Positions 1 through 14,200 of a stretch of 64,000 nt of DNA are shown here, piece by piece. Position 1 is the first letter of the stretch, and each line of letters begins with the position of its first letter. The stretch is from Brachionus manjavacas (Eukaryota; Rotifera; Eurotatoria; Ploima; Brachionidae). The notes below the pieces were generated by a model that worked only from the letters and a program-made list of their open reading frames with translations, did no database searches and had not been told where the DNA came from. The DNA lies in NCBI GenBank assembly GCA_019054805.1, contig JAHQIY010000002.1:1984001-2048000 (forward strand), in the 5' to 3' direction. The position numbers and the translations under genes were made by a program.

Positions 1-1099
1 AAATTTACCGCATGATTCGTGTAATTTATTAGCATAAAAAAATTGTAAGTAAATGGAAAATACGGCTTTGACATTTCCTTTACCGGAAAAGTTATGTAAA
101 CTGATGCTGGCGTTTTTAAAATCATAAACCATAAACATACCGAGACCAACATAATAGACAAAGCTGTTCGCTTTTTCTCTTTTTTTCTGGATGTTTTCCT
201 ACTGAGATTCATTTTTCTTGATGAATACATTATTTTTCGAATAATCAAAAGGTTTAAAACTAACAATATTAAGCAAGGTATTACAATAAAAAAATACAAA
301 TGTAATTTTCCATATAAATCTATTCGAAAGCGATAATAACCATAATGTTTATTTCTGTCTATAGTGCAATCGCTTAAATAGCTATTTGACTTGTAAGGTT
401 GGTCTATTTTATCATAAAAGTATAAGAGAGGAAAATTCCAAACAGATACCAGAAAAGAAATTAAAAAAACAATTAGAAATACACTTCGCAATGAATTATT
501 TGTCTGATTGGCTTGGTATGACTTTTTTTGGCAAAAGATGGACCGATTGAAAATAATTGTAAACCTATTTAATGTAACCGCAACCAAAATATAGCTTGAT
601 ATTTGCATTAATGTATAGGTAAAAAATATCTTAAAAAATATTAATGAGATAAAATGTTTTAAAACATATCAAATTTACATGTAATTTGCAGAAAATTCGT
701 GAAATAGTTCGGACGTCTATATGCCATATTTGGTTTACGTATTGCCTTAGCAAGCCTGTATACAATACCAAAAAGTCAAATATTGCCAAAATGCACAAAT
801 AGACTACAGTGGAACTTTTTTTTTCTTAAGAGTATCAAAATGCATAATGGATTGCCCAGAGCACCGATTACCAGAAGAATCGGTGACAAAATGGCAGTCA
901 TTATATTTCCGAGGGATTCGTAATATGAAGTCAATTCATTCTTGTTTGGCTCATTGTTTTCAGTTAAATTAGCTGTTAGAAGATTGAATGTTGAATTAAT
1001 AGAAAATTCCATGTTTTCAAAATTTTTGACACTACAATCAACTTTGAAAATGGCATTAACAATCATCAGCATCTGAACTAAGTTTGACAATTCACCCAT
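1..1099 (-). CDS. Rhodopsin-family (class A) G protein-coupled receptor, partial, with a frame break
   Basis: Seven-transmembrane receptor, probably for a neuropeptide, at the plasma membrane. Reading on the minus strand from the ATG at 1099: an N-terminus with NST and NLT glycosylation sites; TM1 with GALGNPLCILILL (the conserved GN); TM2 with VYLCILAIFDFLVLY; the conserved extracellular Cys in FCKLH; TM3 ending LNRF, an NRF variant of DRY; TM4; TM5 with FFIVIPCLILLVLNLL; a basic third intracellular loop; TM6; and the start of TM7, INYTNHAVN, where the window ends. A 49-bp intron (678-630) joins FCKLH to IFFTYTLMQISSYI. Between TM1 and TM2 the frame slips by one base at a run of nine A (minus strand, near 822), so the receptor reads intact only with one A fewer. 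This is either a sequencing error or a recent disabling indel. The TM7 type resembles FMRFamide-like receptors, but the ligand is not established. Confidence 0.83.
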
Positions 1100-4000
1100 T
1101 ATTGATTTTATTACTTATCTTTCATGCTTTTTCAAATTGTTTTCTAAAGTAAAAATAATTAAAAAAATTAAAATAATCAATATTGTAGATTATAATTGAA
1201 TTTTTAACGTTCTTCAATCAAACATGAATCTAGTTATTAAATGTTATGGAAAGCTTCAATTTCGAAACATTGAACATTTAATTGCATGTTTCAAATAAAA
1301 AAAAAGAAATTTAAAACGTAATTAAGCTGGCGTTAATAAAAATTTTTATTTTTTTTTATAAATTAAATTTATAAGATTTAAGTTGAGAAAATTTAAGAAA
1401 GATCGTTTGTTCTTTAAATTAAAAATTTAAAACACGGATAAAATTAAAATTAAAATACATTTTCAATAATGAGTTATAGTTAATTATTTGAATAGATTTT
1501 AAACACTGCTTAATCTTTCCACGAAAATTCAACAAAAAAAATATGTTTTTGAATTTTATTATTTGAATTTTTTATACAAATGGTTTAAGTTTTTAAATAA
1601 ACGATGGAATAAAAATCTTTTGATTTGTTTTAGTATACGCGTTAAGGATTTTTAGACTCATTTTAACCTTTCACTAAATTTAGAGTGAGTAAATTTAAAA
1701 AAAAAGTGCCTTTACTGAGTTTATTAAATCTATTTTATCGCCACTTTTTTTTTTTTTTTTGAAGGAAAAGTGATTTCTTTTGTTCATACTGACTTTAAAA
1801 AGTTGATTTAAAAAAGAAAATAAAATTGATTTTGGATTAAAATATCCTAATTATTTATTTGATATCTAATTAATTATTTTTTTTTATTTAAATAATGTAA
1901 ATTTAAGAAGAATCCAACTGAAAATTCACTTTTAATAAAATTTTAATTGAAATAATTTTAAATTCAACTTAAATTTTGCTTTAAAGAATTTGTATTTACA
2001 TGAGAACCATCTTCTAAAATACATTAATTTTTAGAAAATAATTTAACTTTTTTTTCAAAAATCTATTCATGGATATAATCGGTTTGTTGATGCATGAAAA
2101 TTAAGTAATCGAATAAAATTATTGAACTGATCAATTAGATAATAAATTAAATTTTTAAAAATAGTCACTTGATTTTTAATACTTAAAGCTTGTATGTATT
2201 TTTATGCTACATCAACAGTAGAATATTTTTATTAAAGTTAAGAAAATTTTCATCTTTATTTTACTTATAGTGAAAGTTTCTTGTATCCGTCAAAAAAAGA
2301 AATTCCTTTTCCTAATCCTGAATTATCTATCAAATTTTTTTTAGCCTTATTCAAAAATTTTCTTTTATACAAGCTAAAATCAAGTCTTTGAATTTCAATT
2401 ATCGCAAAGTTGACAAACATTAAATAGAAATTATATAACTTTTACCTAAATTAAAAGAAAAATTCAAAAGTAAAATTTGTCATTAAATAGAAAAAAATTT
2501 GATTAAATTTTATTTTTTCAAATTTAAAAATCATGCTCAACTTGTAGTCAACAGTTAATTCAAAAATATATTTCCAACTGAATGCTCCAAATTTTTTTAA
2601 GAAATTAGTTTGCTAAATCATTGTGTCAATCCTTCGCTGCTTTTAAGTTTTTAACTTTTGAATTTATTTTTTCATGATATTGGATCGATGAGCTTATATT
2701 TCACATTTATAATCTAAATTTAATAATAAAAATAATTTGATTGATTTTTAATGAATTTTAGTTTTATGAAAAATTATAATTTATTTACTTATCGCGATGA
2801 AATTTCTAAATATCTAAAATAAAAATGTATCGATGATTTAGCGATTTGAAAACTTTCTAGCGAAAAAAAAGTAATTAATTATTTTCGTTGGAATTTGAGA
2901 CCAAAAAAAGGCAATTTTACACACTTCCGTTCTTTTATAAAATTTTTATCAATTAAAAAAATTCGTTTGTAATTGTTTTACAAAAAAATCTTACAAACTA
3001 CAAAAAATTAAGAAAATAAATTTGAAATTATAGTTTAAGCGTTTAAGATAATAAGGGAAAAATTTGTTTAAACTAACAAAAACAACCAAAATTCTTTCTT
3101 TCTTTCTAGGCAATCTCATTCTTAAAAATTTGTGGCTAATTCATTTGTGAATTTTTTTAATTAATATTTGGAGTGCACATTTTTATTCTCTCAGATGGGA
3201 AAAAATCAAAATAACAAAGAACATAGCATGTAATTATAAATATATTTAAAAAGGATTTTCGTAAAATTGACTGCAGGATAAGGGAAAATAAACAATTATG
3301 AATGCTTAAAAGGATTTAGATTTATAAAATGTAATAAATTTTGATATCATAGAATTGTAAAGTATCTTTATTAAAGAACATAGCTATATTTTTTTGAATT
3401 TTTTTAGTTCTAATTACATGACTTAATTTGAGGAAAATAATTTAATTCTATAGTTAATTGAAAATTTTGATTAATTTAAAAATCTAAAAGTTAACAATTA
3501 AAAATTTACAACAATACTTAAAATCTACATTTTTACGATTGAAAATATTTCTTACCCTAAAATAGTTATAAAATTACAATTGAATGATTCCTTACGGTTT
3601 TTTTTTGTTTTCTAAAAATTTATTTTTATTAATATTTTTTGAATTAAAATTTCATTTACTCAAAAATTTATTTGCGGAATTCTCTTGGCAAAATTTTCTT
3701 AAAATTTAATTTTTAAATTCATAATCCTCAAATTTGCAATTCTGATAATTAGACGATTTTGTATTTAATGAAATTGGGTTCACTTGACTTACAAACATGC
3801 AAATCTTCCTAAATACAATTAGATTTTTCTAGCATTCATTAAGCTCATCGCACCATACATAAATTTTAAAATACAATTGCCGAAAAAATTCATGAATTCT
3901 AGAACTCAACTCTTACTAAACATGCTAAAACACAAATAAAAAATTGTAAATAAAAAATTACTTGCTTTCCTAATTATAAATAAATTTAAAAATGTTTGTT

Positions 4001-5269
4001 TTGAGTATTAATAAATGATTTTAACAAATTTAAAGTGATACAATTGAAATGATCTATTTCAGAAAATCAGCTCTTTAAAAATTAAGAGTTTGATAACTGG
4101 TTTAAAATAAAAAGAGGTATAAGCCAGATAGTCGAAGATAGAATTTTTAATTTATAATTTAAAAATTGTGGCTACTTTATTGCTTTTGATATATTTTTAA
4201 AAATCAATGATTTCACAATCGAAAAAAAAACAGGTGATCAAAAAAATCTCACTTGGTAAATATTTTTTTTTAGAGTTTTTATATATTCATAATGACTAAA
4301 AATTAATTTATTATGAATCAATTAATAAATTTAAGCCATTTATGTTGAAAGGTTTCTTTGAATGCTTTTTTTATGCAATGGGAATTTTAAAAACCAAAAC
4401 CATCAAAATTCTCGCAACCAAAAACTGTACCATCAACGGTGGCGTATCGCATAAGCCGAATCGCATCAAATTTTTTTTTTCTAAATTGATAATCAAACTT
4501 GATGAATCTAATATAGAAAAATTTATCTTAAAATTTATATATAGTTAGCGCCGTTGATACGGTTAGTAAAGTACACTTGGTAGGTTTTTTTTTAAAATAA
4601 GAAACTCTTTAAAAATTATTAATAATAAAATTTGTGTTTTTTGAAATAATTTTTTTAAAAAAGTAGACTAAATGAAAATCGTTAATACCACAAATTTTTT
4701 AAATATTGAAAAAAGTATTCATGTGTGTCTTCTATTCGATTATTTAAATACCTTGATGAATTTTTCAACTCATTTGAATATATCGAGTTTTGTTTTTTCT
4801 CTCACTCTCTTATGTAAATAAAATATTTTTTATGCCCTAGGTGATTATTTGTTATTGAAAATTTCATGTAAAAATAAAGATAGAAATTTTGAATAATTTT
4901 AATCTATTGATAATTTGCTTCTACCTAAATGTTGAATTTTTATGCATTGTACAACATGAATTTTTTTAATTTTATTGAAAATCAAAAATTGTGTTTTTAT
5001 AATAAAAATTGTATAATTAAACAAAATGAAATTTTTATACATTAAAATTTTAAAAGGATTTTCACATTTTGCAATAATAATATAATTTCTCCGGAACAAA
5101 GTGTGAGATTTTTGCTTAAGATTAATGAAGCAAGTTACAAAAAAAATCTAAACCCGTTCAAAATTTAAGTCACTGCTTGATAAAATTAAAAATCGTCTTA
5201 TTATGTGCTTTGATCAAAAAAATTTAAATTTGATCAACATGAATTTTTGAGATTAAAATCAAAATTAAA
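1100..5269. other. AT-rich intergenic stretch
   Basis: About 4.2 kb between the divergent GPCR and ATR genes. It is dominated by A/T homopolymers and shows no exon with coding character in either strand. Short open frames around 4342-4548 and 4899-5099 have low-complexity composition and are not convincing. Both promoters must lie here, but no specific element is recognisable. Confidence 0.6.
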
Positions 5270-8200
5270 ATGAGTGGAAATTTTCAAGAAGATTTTGAGT
5301 TTCTGCTAAAGAATTTAAGTGATAAAAAGTTTGGTCATTATCTAGTCATCGAAGCACTGTGTTTTGAATCTAAAAATTGAATTTAAAAATCAAAAATGTG
5401 CTTCTTCTTTTGAAAAATCAATTTGAAATTATCTTAATTAAAAGTGAGAATCTAATGACCGATGAGGACCAAGAAGAGAACATATGCAGAACAAAATGCG
5501 CCTTGATAAACGTAATAAATATATACATTACCGATTTTGACAAAAGTATTGATTGAATATTCAAAAATAATTTTTTTTGTAAATCAAATCCGTTTTTTTG
5601 CAAGAATACGATGCAGTTTTAACTCCATTATTTCATATGATTGAACTATATATTAAACAATATACAGAACTGTTTATTAATTACGACAATACAGAGACAA
5701 AATACTCAAAAAATAATCCCCGAGGTATTTTTTATTTTAAAAAAATTATAAACATATTCATTTATTTCTAAAGAATTTACAAATTTTTTAATTTCCCGAA
5801 TGTTGCTAATTCTATCAAATCAGGATACCAAGAGTCTTCATACCTATAGTTGTAAAATAATAAGTTTAATACTCGAAACATTTAGTTTCAATAGTCAATA
5901 TGAATTCTTTTTACTTATTTCCGAGTTGATTTTTATTCTAGAAGGTATTTAAAATCATTTTCAATCAATTAAGCTTAATTCTAAGTATTTTAGACTTGAT
6001 GGACTTTGAGAAAGCTTTCTATGATCGTCATGAATCTGATCCAAAAATTTTGAAACGCTTTATCCACGCCGAAAATGATCCAGATGATAAAGAAAATCGA
6101 ATCACTTTAAACAAACGCCAAATAATCATCGAATCTCCAATAAATTGTTCGCTATTACAAGAAAATATCACGTAAGTCTTTAGAATTAGTTGATTTAAAA
6201 ACTTATTTTTACAAAAAGGTTTATATTGAGAGAAGTTTGTATTCAATTTGTAAATATAATTCATAACGGGCTATATGAAAAATTGTGGTTAATTTTGTGC
6301 GAACAACTTAAGTACGGAGATAAATGCCTAAAAACCGTAAGCACTTATGAAATTTTTTATAAATTTATTTTCAAATAACATTTTTAATAAAGCATCTCTA
6401 TTAATACAAAAATAATTTCCGGCTTTACAATATTTAAATTGTTCATTACATCAATTAGACTATTTATAAAAAATCTTTAATGATAAAAATTTCTTATTTT
6501 TAGAAAATAAAGAAAAAAAGATTCTTAAAAAATTAAAATAAAATTTGTTTTTATTAAATTAAAAAATTTATACTTTGTTTCAAAATTAGATGAATTAATT
6601 TTTGATTGAATAAAGGTGCTTCTATTTTAAAATAAATTATTTTGAATCGATTTAAATTGAAATAAAAATTTCATCATAAATTATATCATTCTGATTTCCC
6701 CATTAATGCTCTTTCTAATAATATTGAATAATAAATATGGCAAATAAAAAAGGATGTTTCATCAAACATATTGAACACATATTTTTTATATTTCTGCGCC
6801 ACTTAAATATTTTTCTAATTATTTTTTAAGTTTAGAATGTAACTCACAAATATTTTTTATTTTGAATGATTAAGTCAATTTTGTAAAAGTAATTTTTAGT
6901 TGCTATCAAGTTCTTTCAATCTCTCAAAATGAAAAAAGATGAATATTTGTTAATATTTATTAATTTGAGTTAAATTTTAAAACAAATAAAAACGTAACTA
7001 AATTTTATTTAAAAAAATAAAACTCAAAATAAAAGATTTATCCTCGAAGAAATAAGTTTTAAAACTAAGTTAATTATTATTTCAAATAAAAAATCGAAAT
7101 TAATAGTTAATTCAAAGCTAGAGAGTTTGAAGATTTTTGGACAGTCATTTTTTTAACGAATTTTTGTGTAAATACTTTATTTACTATTGTATCTAAATCA
7201 TTTGTCTTTTAATAATTTTATTATTTTTTTTAATCTATTTATTTATATAAATGAGCGCCTTTAGGGCGATGTAAAAAAATTAAAAAGTAAAAATAAGTAA
7301 AAATTCTGTTGAACTAAAATAATTGATTAAGAAATTTTGATTAATTCATTTTAAGAAGTCATATAAATACTAAATAATTTTCTAATTCTAATCTTCTTAA
7401 AGGGTACTTACAATCTTATTTTATGCATACTTGAAATACGGATTCTACCATTTCAAAAGTTTGATATACCCAGCGAATTGTCCCTTTATTTTGTGGATTG
7501 TTTGTTTGCCACGTTGGAAATTTTGGGCGAGTCAGAAAACTTAATCAGTTCGGAAACTTCTAGCGACAAGTAAACATTTATCTTCACTTAACTGATAAGA
7601 ATTTAATCATCTTTTAGTACTTTGATCTTGTTTCAAGATCAGGAATTGGAATTTGCTGTTTTGGAAACACTGAGCCGAATATTTGACAAACAACTAAAAC
7701 TCTTTGCCAACAAAGAAGACATAGACGACTTTTTGATTAGAATAATTGGTTTTATAAAATCATTTTGTTTTGACAAATGTAGCAAACCTTTCTGTAACAC
7801 AGTGTTTTCGATTACACATAATTTGATTAAGGCTAAATTAAAGCCAAATGAGAACAAATTTTTAGATATTTGTCTTCTAAACGATATAGCCGAATGTTTG
7901 AGTAATTATTTTGGAAAATTACATCATTTAAATCAAGTAAAAATTTTTTTATTTTCTTTTTACATGTCTTGAACATTAAAAATTTAGTTCAGGCCAAATT
8001 TTAACTAACAACTTAAATTTCTAAAAAAATTTTGAAGTACCTTAACTTGATAGTTGCCCAAGCATTGATCTATCAAATTGAAAATAATTGCACGCAACCG
8101 TCTACAGGAAACGACATTATCACAATTAATATAGATAAATCTTCTAATGAGTAGTTATAAAATTTTAATAATCTTCTAAATCAATATACACAAAATTTCT

Positions 8201-11200
8201 ATCAAGGATATTCAAATTTGATTTAAATTTTGACAAAATCCAAACAAAACTGTACAAGAAATTAACAAATAAAGCAAGAGATCTGCTTGTGGAAAACAAA
8301 AAATTGCAACCAAATAGCGAGGTAAAATATTTAATAAAATCTTATTGATTTTTTTCTATCTTTTGAAATAATTAAATATTTCAAATAGAAATCAATTCAA
8401 TTTTTTAAATAAACAAATTTTAAAATTTGTGTAAGAATTTGATTTTTTCGACCTAAAAAAATTAATTTAACCTAAATTGCTAATTAAAAAAAAACAGCTA
8501 AAAACCAATTTTGAATCAAAAATTAAAAATCGGTTTGAATAAAAAAAAAAAGCTTAGGTAACTTTTTTAGTCTGAAATTTCAGACCTAACTTCAAAAAGC
8601 TAAGAAGCTAATAATTGAAAAAAAAAGAATTTTTTTCGACAATGAAATAAAATTCATAGTTCTACTATGTTTTCTATTTAATGTTTTTTAATTTTGCTGT
8701 TAATATCCTCTATTTTAATTCAAGTAACTATAAACAACATGAATTACTGATGATGCAATTTATATGATTCTCTTCTTTATGCTATTGTCAGTAAATCGTT
8801 TGCTTTAGCTTAATTAAAATTAGTTTTTTAAGCATTGAAAATATTTTTTTTCTTATTCATTAATTTTAAATATATTTGTGAAAAATTCGATTTAATTCAT
8901 GTTGAAATAAACATAAAGAACTATTGACAATGATCTTATTTATGCTTTTATTACTTAAAATACATTTTTGTCCTTTAGTGCTCTTTTCATTAAGCTGAAT
9001 CCCCTGTTATTTTAGGTACTTTTATTTATTAAACCTTTTAAAAAACATGATTATGATAGTGTTGATTTGCCAGCTAATTAACAAACAAAAAACTTTTTAA
9101 GACTTTTCTAAATTTCTAATGAACACGATTTTCTATACCAGGACTGTAAACAGGATTCCTTTTATTTCCTAGTTCATTTAGACAGTACTCTCAATAAAAT
9201 TAACCATAATTTGACGAGGTCTTTCGTTTGTCAATTTAATTAGTTTTCTTTTAATAAAGCCATCTCAAAATTTCACAAAAGGACAGGAAATTCAGCAAGT
9301 AAATTAGAAAATTACACAATAGGAAAGTTGACGAAACTTAAGTATTCTTTATTTTTCATTGTTAATCCATGTTTAAATACGGAAATTCATTGAAATAAAA
9401 TTCTCATCATAAACTATTATATAAAGCCTTTTCATCGCTTAATTAATTTATCATCTAATAAAAACATTCTATTAAAATTGATAAAAGTACAAAACAATTT
9501 TGGATAAGTATTAACAGCCTTAAATTTTAATTCCGGAATAATTTTTAGAGAACAAAAGTATTCTAAACCTTTCGGGAATGCATAAAAAAGTTAAATAAGC
9601 TCTTAAGTATTCTCAAAGTGTTTGCAAACATATGTCAAAAGCCATATATAAAAAATTTTTATACTGTAGTTCTTAGGGAAATTTGAGAAATTTTAATTTT
9701 TGGTTCAAAAAAAAATTTTGGTATTTATTTTTTTAATTAAAGGAATTTAAATTAAATGCATATGGACTAAATTCAATATTGGAAATTTTGAGCTATGCCT
9801 GTGTTATGAGCCAGCATGATCCATTATTTTTAGAAGAATATAAAAATCCTCTAATCGAATTTACGAAAAATTTTGTGTTCTCTCAAATGGCACAATTGCT
9901 CGGCTCTCAGGTGCTTCCAGAGTCGAGTACCCCTTCGGATTCGGTATTTCTGAATGTAATAAGTTACTGGATGTCGGTGTTTAACGACATAAAAAATCTC
10001 TCAATTCTTCACATCCCCTACATTAATTCTGTCTGCTCGCTAAAGTCCATTTACCTGTCATCAATTGAATGGAAAAAGCCTCTCGCTCAAACAATTATTG
10101 CTTTCCTCAGCTTGCCATGGCTCGGCCAAGAAACAAATCCCTACGATCTCGATTTATTCAAAGACAAATCATTTAAACAACTTAGCTTAAGTTTGATCCA
10201 GAATACCGATCGTCACATTTTAAATTTAATCAAGAAAAAAACGCTTCAACTGCTTTGTTTGATACCAAAAAATGCATGTGACCAGTGGCGTGTTCAGTTA
10301 TTGACAAAATGCATTCGCCAAGAACCAGATGAAGACTTACGAATCTGTGCCTTGAACTATTTGCCTTATTTATTCTATTTTCTAGGGGTAACCGCCAATT
10401 CTCTTGTATTTCAGTTGGTTCATCCGGCAATTGGTGAAGAAAATTCACCAAATGTTCTTAAGCACTATGCATCACTGCTCGGCAACATGTGCTGTCTCAT
10501 TTCTCGAAAATGTGTAGTCCTTAGAAAAAACGCCTATTCAGAAGCACTAGACTCTGACTGTCAAACCAAAGATCCTTTTACATTCAATCAAATGGGTGAC
10601 TATTTTACCTTATTGTGTACTTGCTGTGATAAGACGTATTTGGATGCGGTGATTTTGCCAAAAGTTCTAAAACGAAAAAATTCGGACCTAATTCAAATGC
10701 TAACGAACCGTCCCAAACTGGTCGATGGTCAAGTATTGATGAAATTTGTGCACATACTGAGTGGAAGTCGAGGCTTTGGCGATTCAAGCAATGAATTTCA
10801 AAAAGCAGAAATAAAATCACACTTTTTGCTTAATTTAGACCGAGTTCTAAACCATTTAGAATTTAGCCGCAAGTTAAATCAGCAAATCTTAGTTTCTTCG
10901 GATTTTTACAACCCAAATGTGTACCCGCCTTCTTCAAATTGTGCCCAGGTTAACAGTGCCAATTTGTCCATGATTTACAAAGTAGTTTTGAGTCTGCTTT
11001 CAGACGAATCTTTGGATGTTCAGATCAGACTTAAGTTTGCCAAGGATTCGGTGCCAAAATTGATCAGTCACAATTATTGTATTCAAATAGCGAGTCAAGA
11101 CTCGAAAAGTACAGAAAAACAAATGGCAAATGATGAGACTATATTGAAAGCAATGAGCAGTTCAATTCAAGCGCTGTCAAGTCCAAGCGAACAATTGGAC

Positions 11201-14200
11201 CACAATTTTAATCTAGAAATTCAGCTTTGCGAGGCCCTTTTAAAAGCAAAGAGTTCCAAAAATTTACCTGATTTGTACATTTTCACTCTGAGCTTGGGAA
11301 AGTTTGCACTGAATCTTAAGAAACCCGATGAATACTTGTTCATTTGTGTCAAACATTTGATTGAAATAATAGACTCGAATCAAAGTGACGAGTTTACATC
11401 ATTGGCAAAGTCATTGGCACAACGTCAACTCTTTATGCTGTCCAAAAAGATAAATATCCAAGATTTGCTGAGAGAATTCGAGGAAAAAGTTTGCGAAATA
11501 ATTTCAGAGACAGTTTTTAACTCAATAAAAAGATGCTTGTTCCTTAGTTCACTAAACGGGTCTTCTTATTTGCAAAGTGCCAATCAAAGCTTGAAGAATG
11601 TGCTCAAAGTTTTCAACTTTGTTGATTCGTGTGGTTTTATTAGAACTTATCAGCGGTACTTGGTGCCATTTTTGACTCATCGAGCTGCCGAAAATAGCGA
11701 AACAACCTACAAAACAATCACTAAAGCTTTGGAATTTTTGTCGCGCAAGCTCAATTCAAATGTGACCAAGATTATTGAGGACAACTTTGCGCATATTTTC
11801 ACCTACACCACTCTCAATTCAAACGAAATAGCCCAAGTTTTTCACTACATCACCGATCAAGTTTGTTTAGACATTGACAAATTGATAAATTACAACAAGC
11901 AAAAAGTGTTCAATGAGTTGTTGAGTAGATGCGGAAATCCAAAATTTAAGCTAAAAGTTTGGCAAGCGATATGTGTCCTCACGGCCAAAGATTCTGATGA
12001 AGCCACTCAGCTGGTCACAATGCAAATCGATGATAAACGAATTATAAAATCAATTGAACCATGTTTGTTGGCTGTATTGCTTCATTTTGACATGTGTTTG
12101 CTCAAATCGTCCATTAATTTAAAAGAAAAATGTCAAGTTTTGGAAAGTCTAAATGTTCTCATGGCCACTCTTGGCAACCAATTTGTAACTCAAGTAAGAT
12201 ACAAACTGATGACTACGCTGAAGCTAGCCATGCAACAGTGTTCGAAATTGAGCGAGCTTAACTGTAAGCTTTGGGACACATTTTTGAGAAATGTGGACAA
12301 AACAGCTCTAGGTCCCATACTTAACCAAGTGTCTGTCAATCTGCTTCAACTTTTGGACTCACAGCCTTACAAAATAAGCAAAATATTTGAGTATTTAATC
12401 ATTCAAAACAAGGATCATTTGCATGCATATTTCAATGAGCTTTATTTTATACCAGAGAATAACTGTTTGATTCAGGTGAATCAAACTTTGAAAAAGTACA
12501 CCGATGTAAAGTACATGACCGAGTTGAATAGCTTGAATCAAAATCATGCCAACAATAACTCAAAAGGCTTTGTCTACTTGATTAAGCAGTATTTAAAAGG
12601 CGCTCTGCATGAAAATGCCGATCTGAGAGTGAAGGCCTTGGAAAAGCTCAATGCTCTGCTGAAAGAAAAAGGTGGTCAGATAGTTCAGTTGATTGAGAGA
12701 CAAGAAAACTCGCAAATTATTGCGGAAATTTTGATTGCTCTGCTAAATGGATGCCGTGACACGGACCAAAGAGCCAAAATATTGTTCGGCTCTTGTCTGG
12801 GAGAAATAGGCGCCATTGATCCGGCCAACATTCCGGTCAACTCGTCTACCAGCTCGCTGCTAAACCAATCAGCCAAAAGTAGCCAAAATACGGGCAAGAA
12901 ATTGAACTCTTCTGAAAATATATCTCAAAATTTGAATCAATCTATCCTTAGCTCAAGTGAGCTTTTGCTAAATCCGAGTCTGATTGGCGAGGACTCGAAT
13001 GAATTTAGTGAGAACTTTTCCTATTCATTGATTGTTGAATTGAGCAAGGCGTATTTGGCTGCCCGGAACACTCACGAACAAGACTCGGCATCGTACGCCA
13101 TTCAGGAATGCTTGAAAATATATGAATGTAGTGGTTCGAACAAAATACAGAATACAAAATTATGGAACTCATTTCCAGATCATTTTAAAGAAATTCTTAC
13201 ACCACTGAGATCATCTAAATACGAAATTCAATCGTTTGATAATTTAGGAGCTATGAAAACACCGATAATATTGAATGAGTGTAAAATATACGAGGAATGG
13301 ATCTATAAATGGTGCGCGTATCTTATTTCTAAAATCGCAATTCATTTCAATTCAAAAGATGTTATTGATCTAACATCGACAAATAGTCAAACTCTTGACA
13401 AAGAACTTAAGGTATTGTTTTTTTTTTTAAATTTTAATTTTACAATGTTGTACTTTAGACCGCAGAAAGGGTAATATTACATTATTTTACGTAATTTTAC
13501 GTAAATTAATGTAACATTACATAAAATTGCATCAAATTTAGAATGTAATTCAATGTAAGCTTATGTAAAATGATGTAATATTACGCAAAATTACGTCATT
13601 TCAAGGAAAACACAACAAAAATGCTTACAGCCAAAAAATTGCAATTTTTGAAATTTTTTGTAATAAAATGTAAAAAAAATTATCTTTAATTTTAAGTTGC
13701 AAAAAAAATTTTAGAAAAATCATGTTTTCGTCTCAAAAATTGGAATTTTTTGGCCTAAGCATTTTTGTTATTTTCTTTGAAATGACGTAATTTTACCTAA
13801 TATTACACCATTCCGTAAGCTTACATTAAATTACATTCTAATTTGATGTAATTTTATTTAATCTAACATTTTTATACCTAAAATGATGTAATATTACACG
13901 TTCTACGGTTTAAAGTGCAACACTGTACATGTGTAAAATTGAAAAATATTCTGAACAAAAAACTTGATTCTAAAAAAAAGAGAATATGTTCAGAAAAGTG
14001 ATGATCAAAATATTAACTACACTTTGACAGAAAATAAGCATTTTTCCTTGCCAAATATTCTAAAAATTTTCCGAGTTTAAAACTATTGTAACTCGTAATT
14101 TTAATAAGATGAGCACATAAATTTGTGAAAATTTTGTTTTTCTATTTTAACAAAAAAACACTAAACTAAATTTGTCGAAAAGATACAAATTATCGTCCAC

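Noticed and set aside
4342..4548. 68-residue plus-strand open frame
   Set aside because: Lys/Ile/Phe-rich composition as expected from AT-rich random sequence; no splice partner and no recognisable motif. The short near-inverted words around 4431 and 4549 (ATCAACGG / CCGTTGAT) are too short to define an element.
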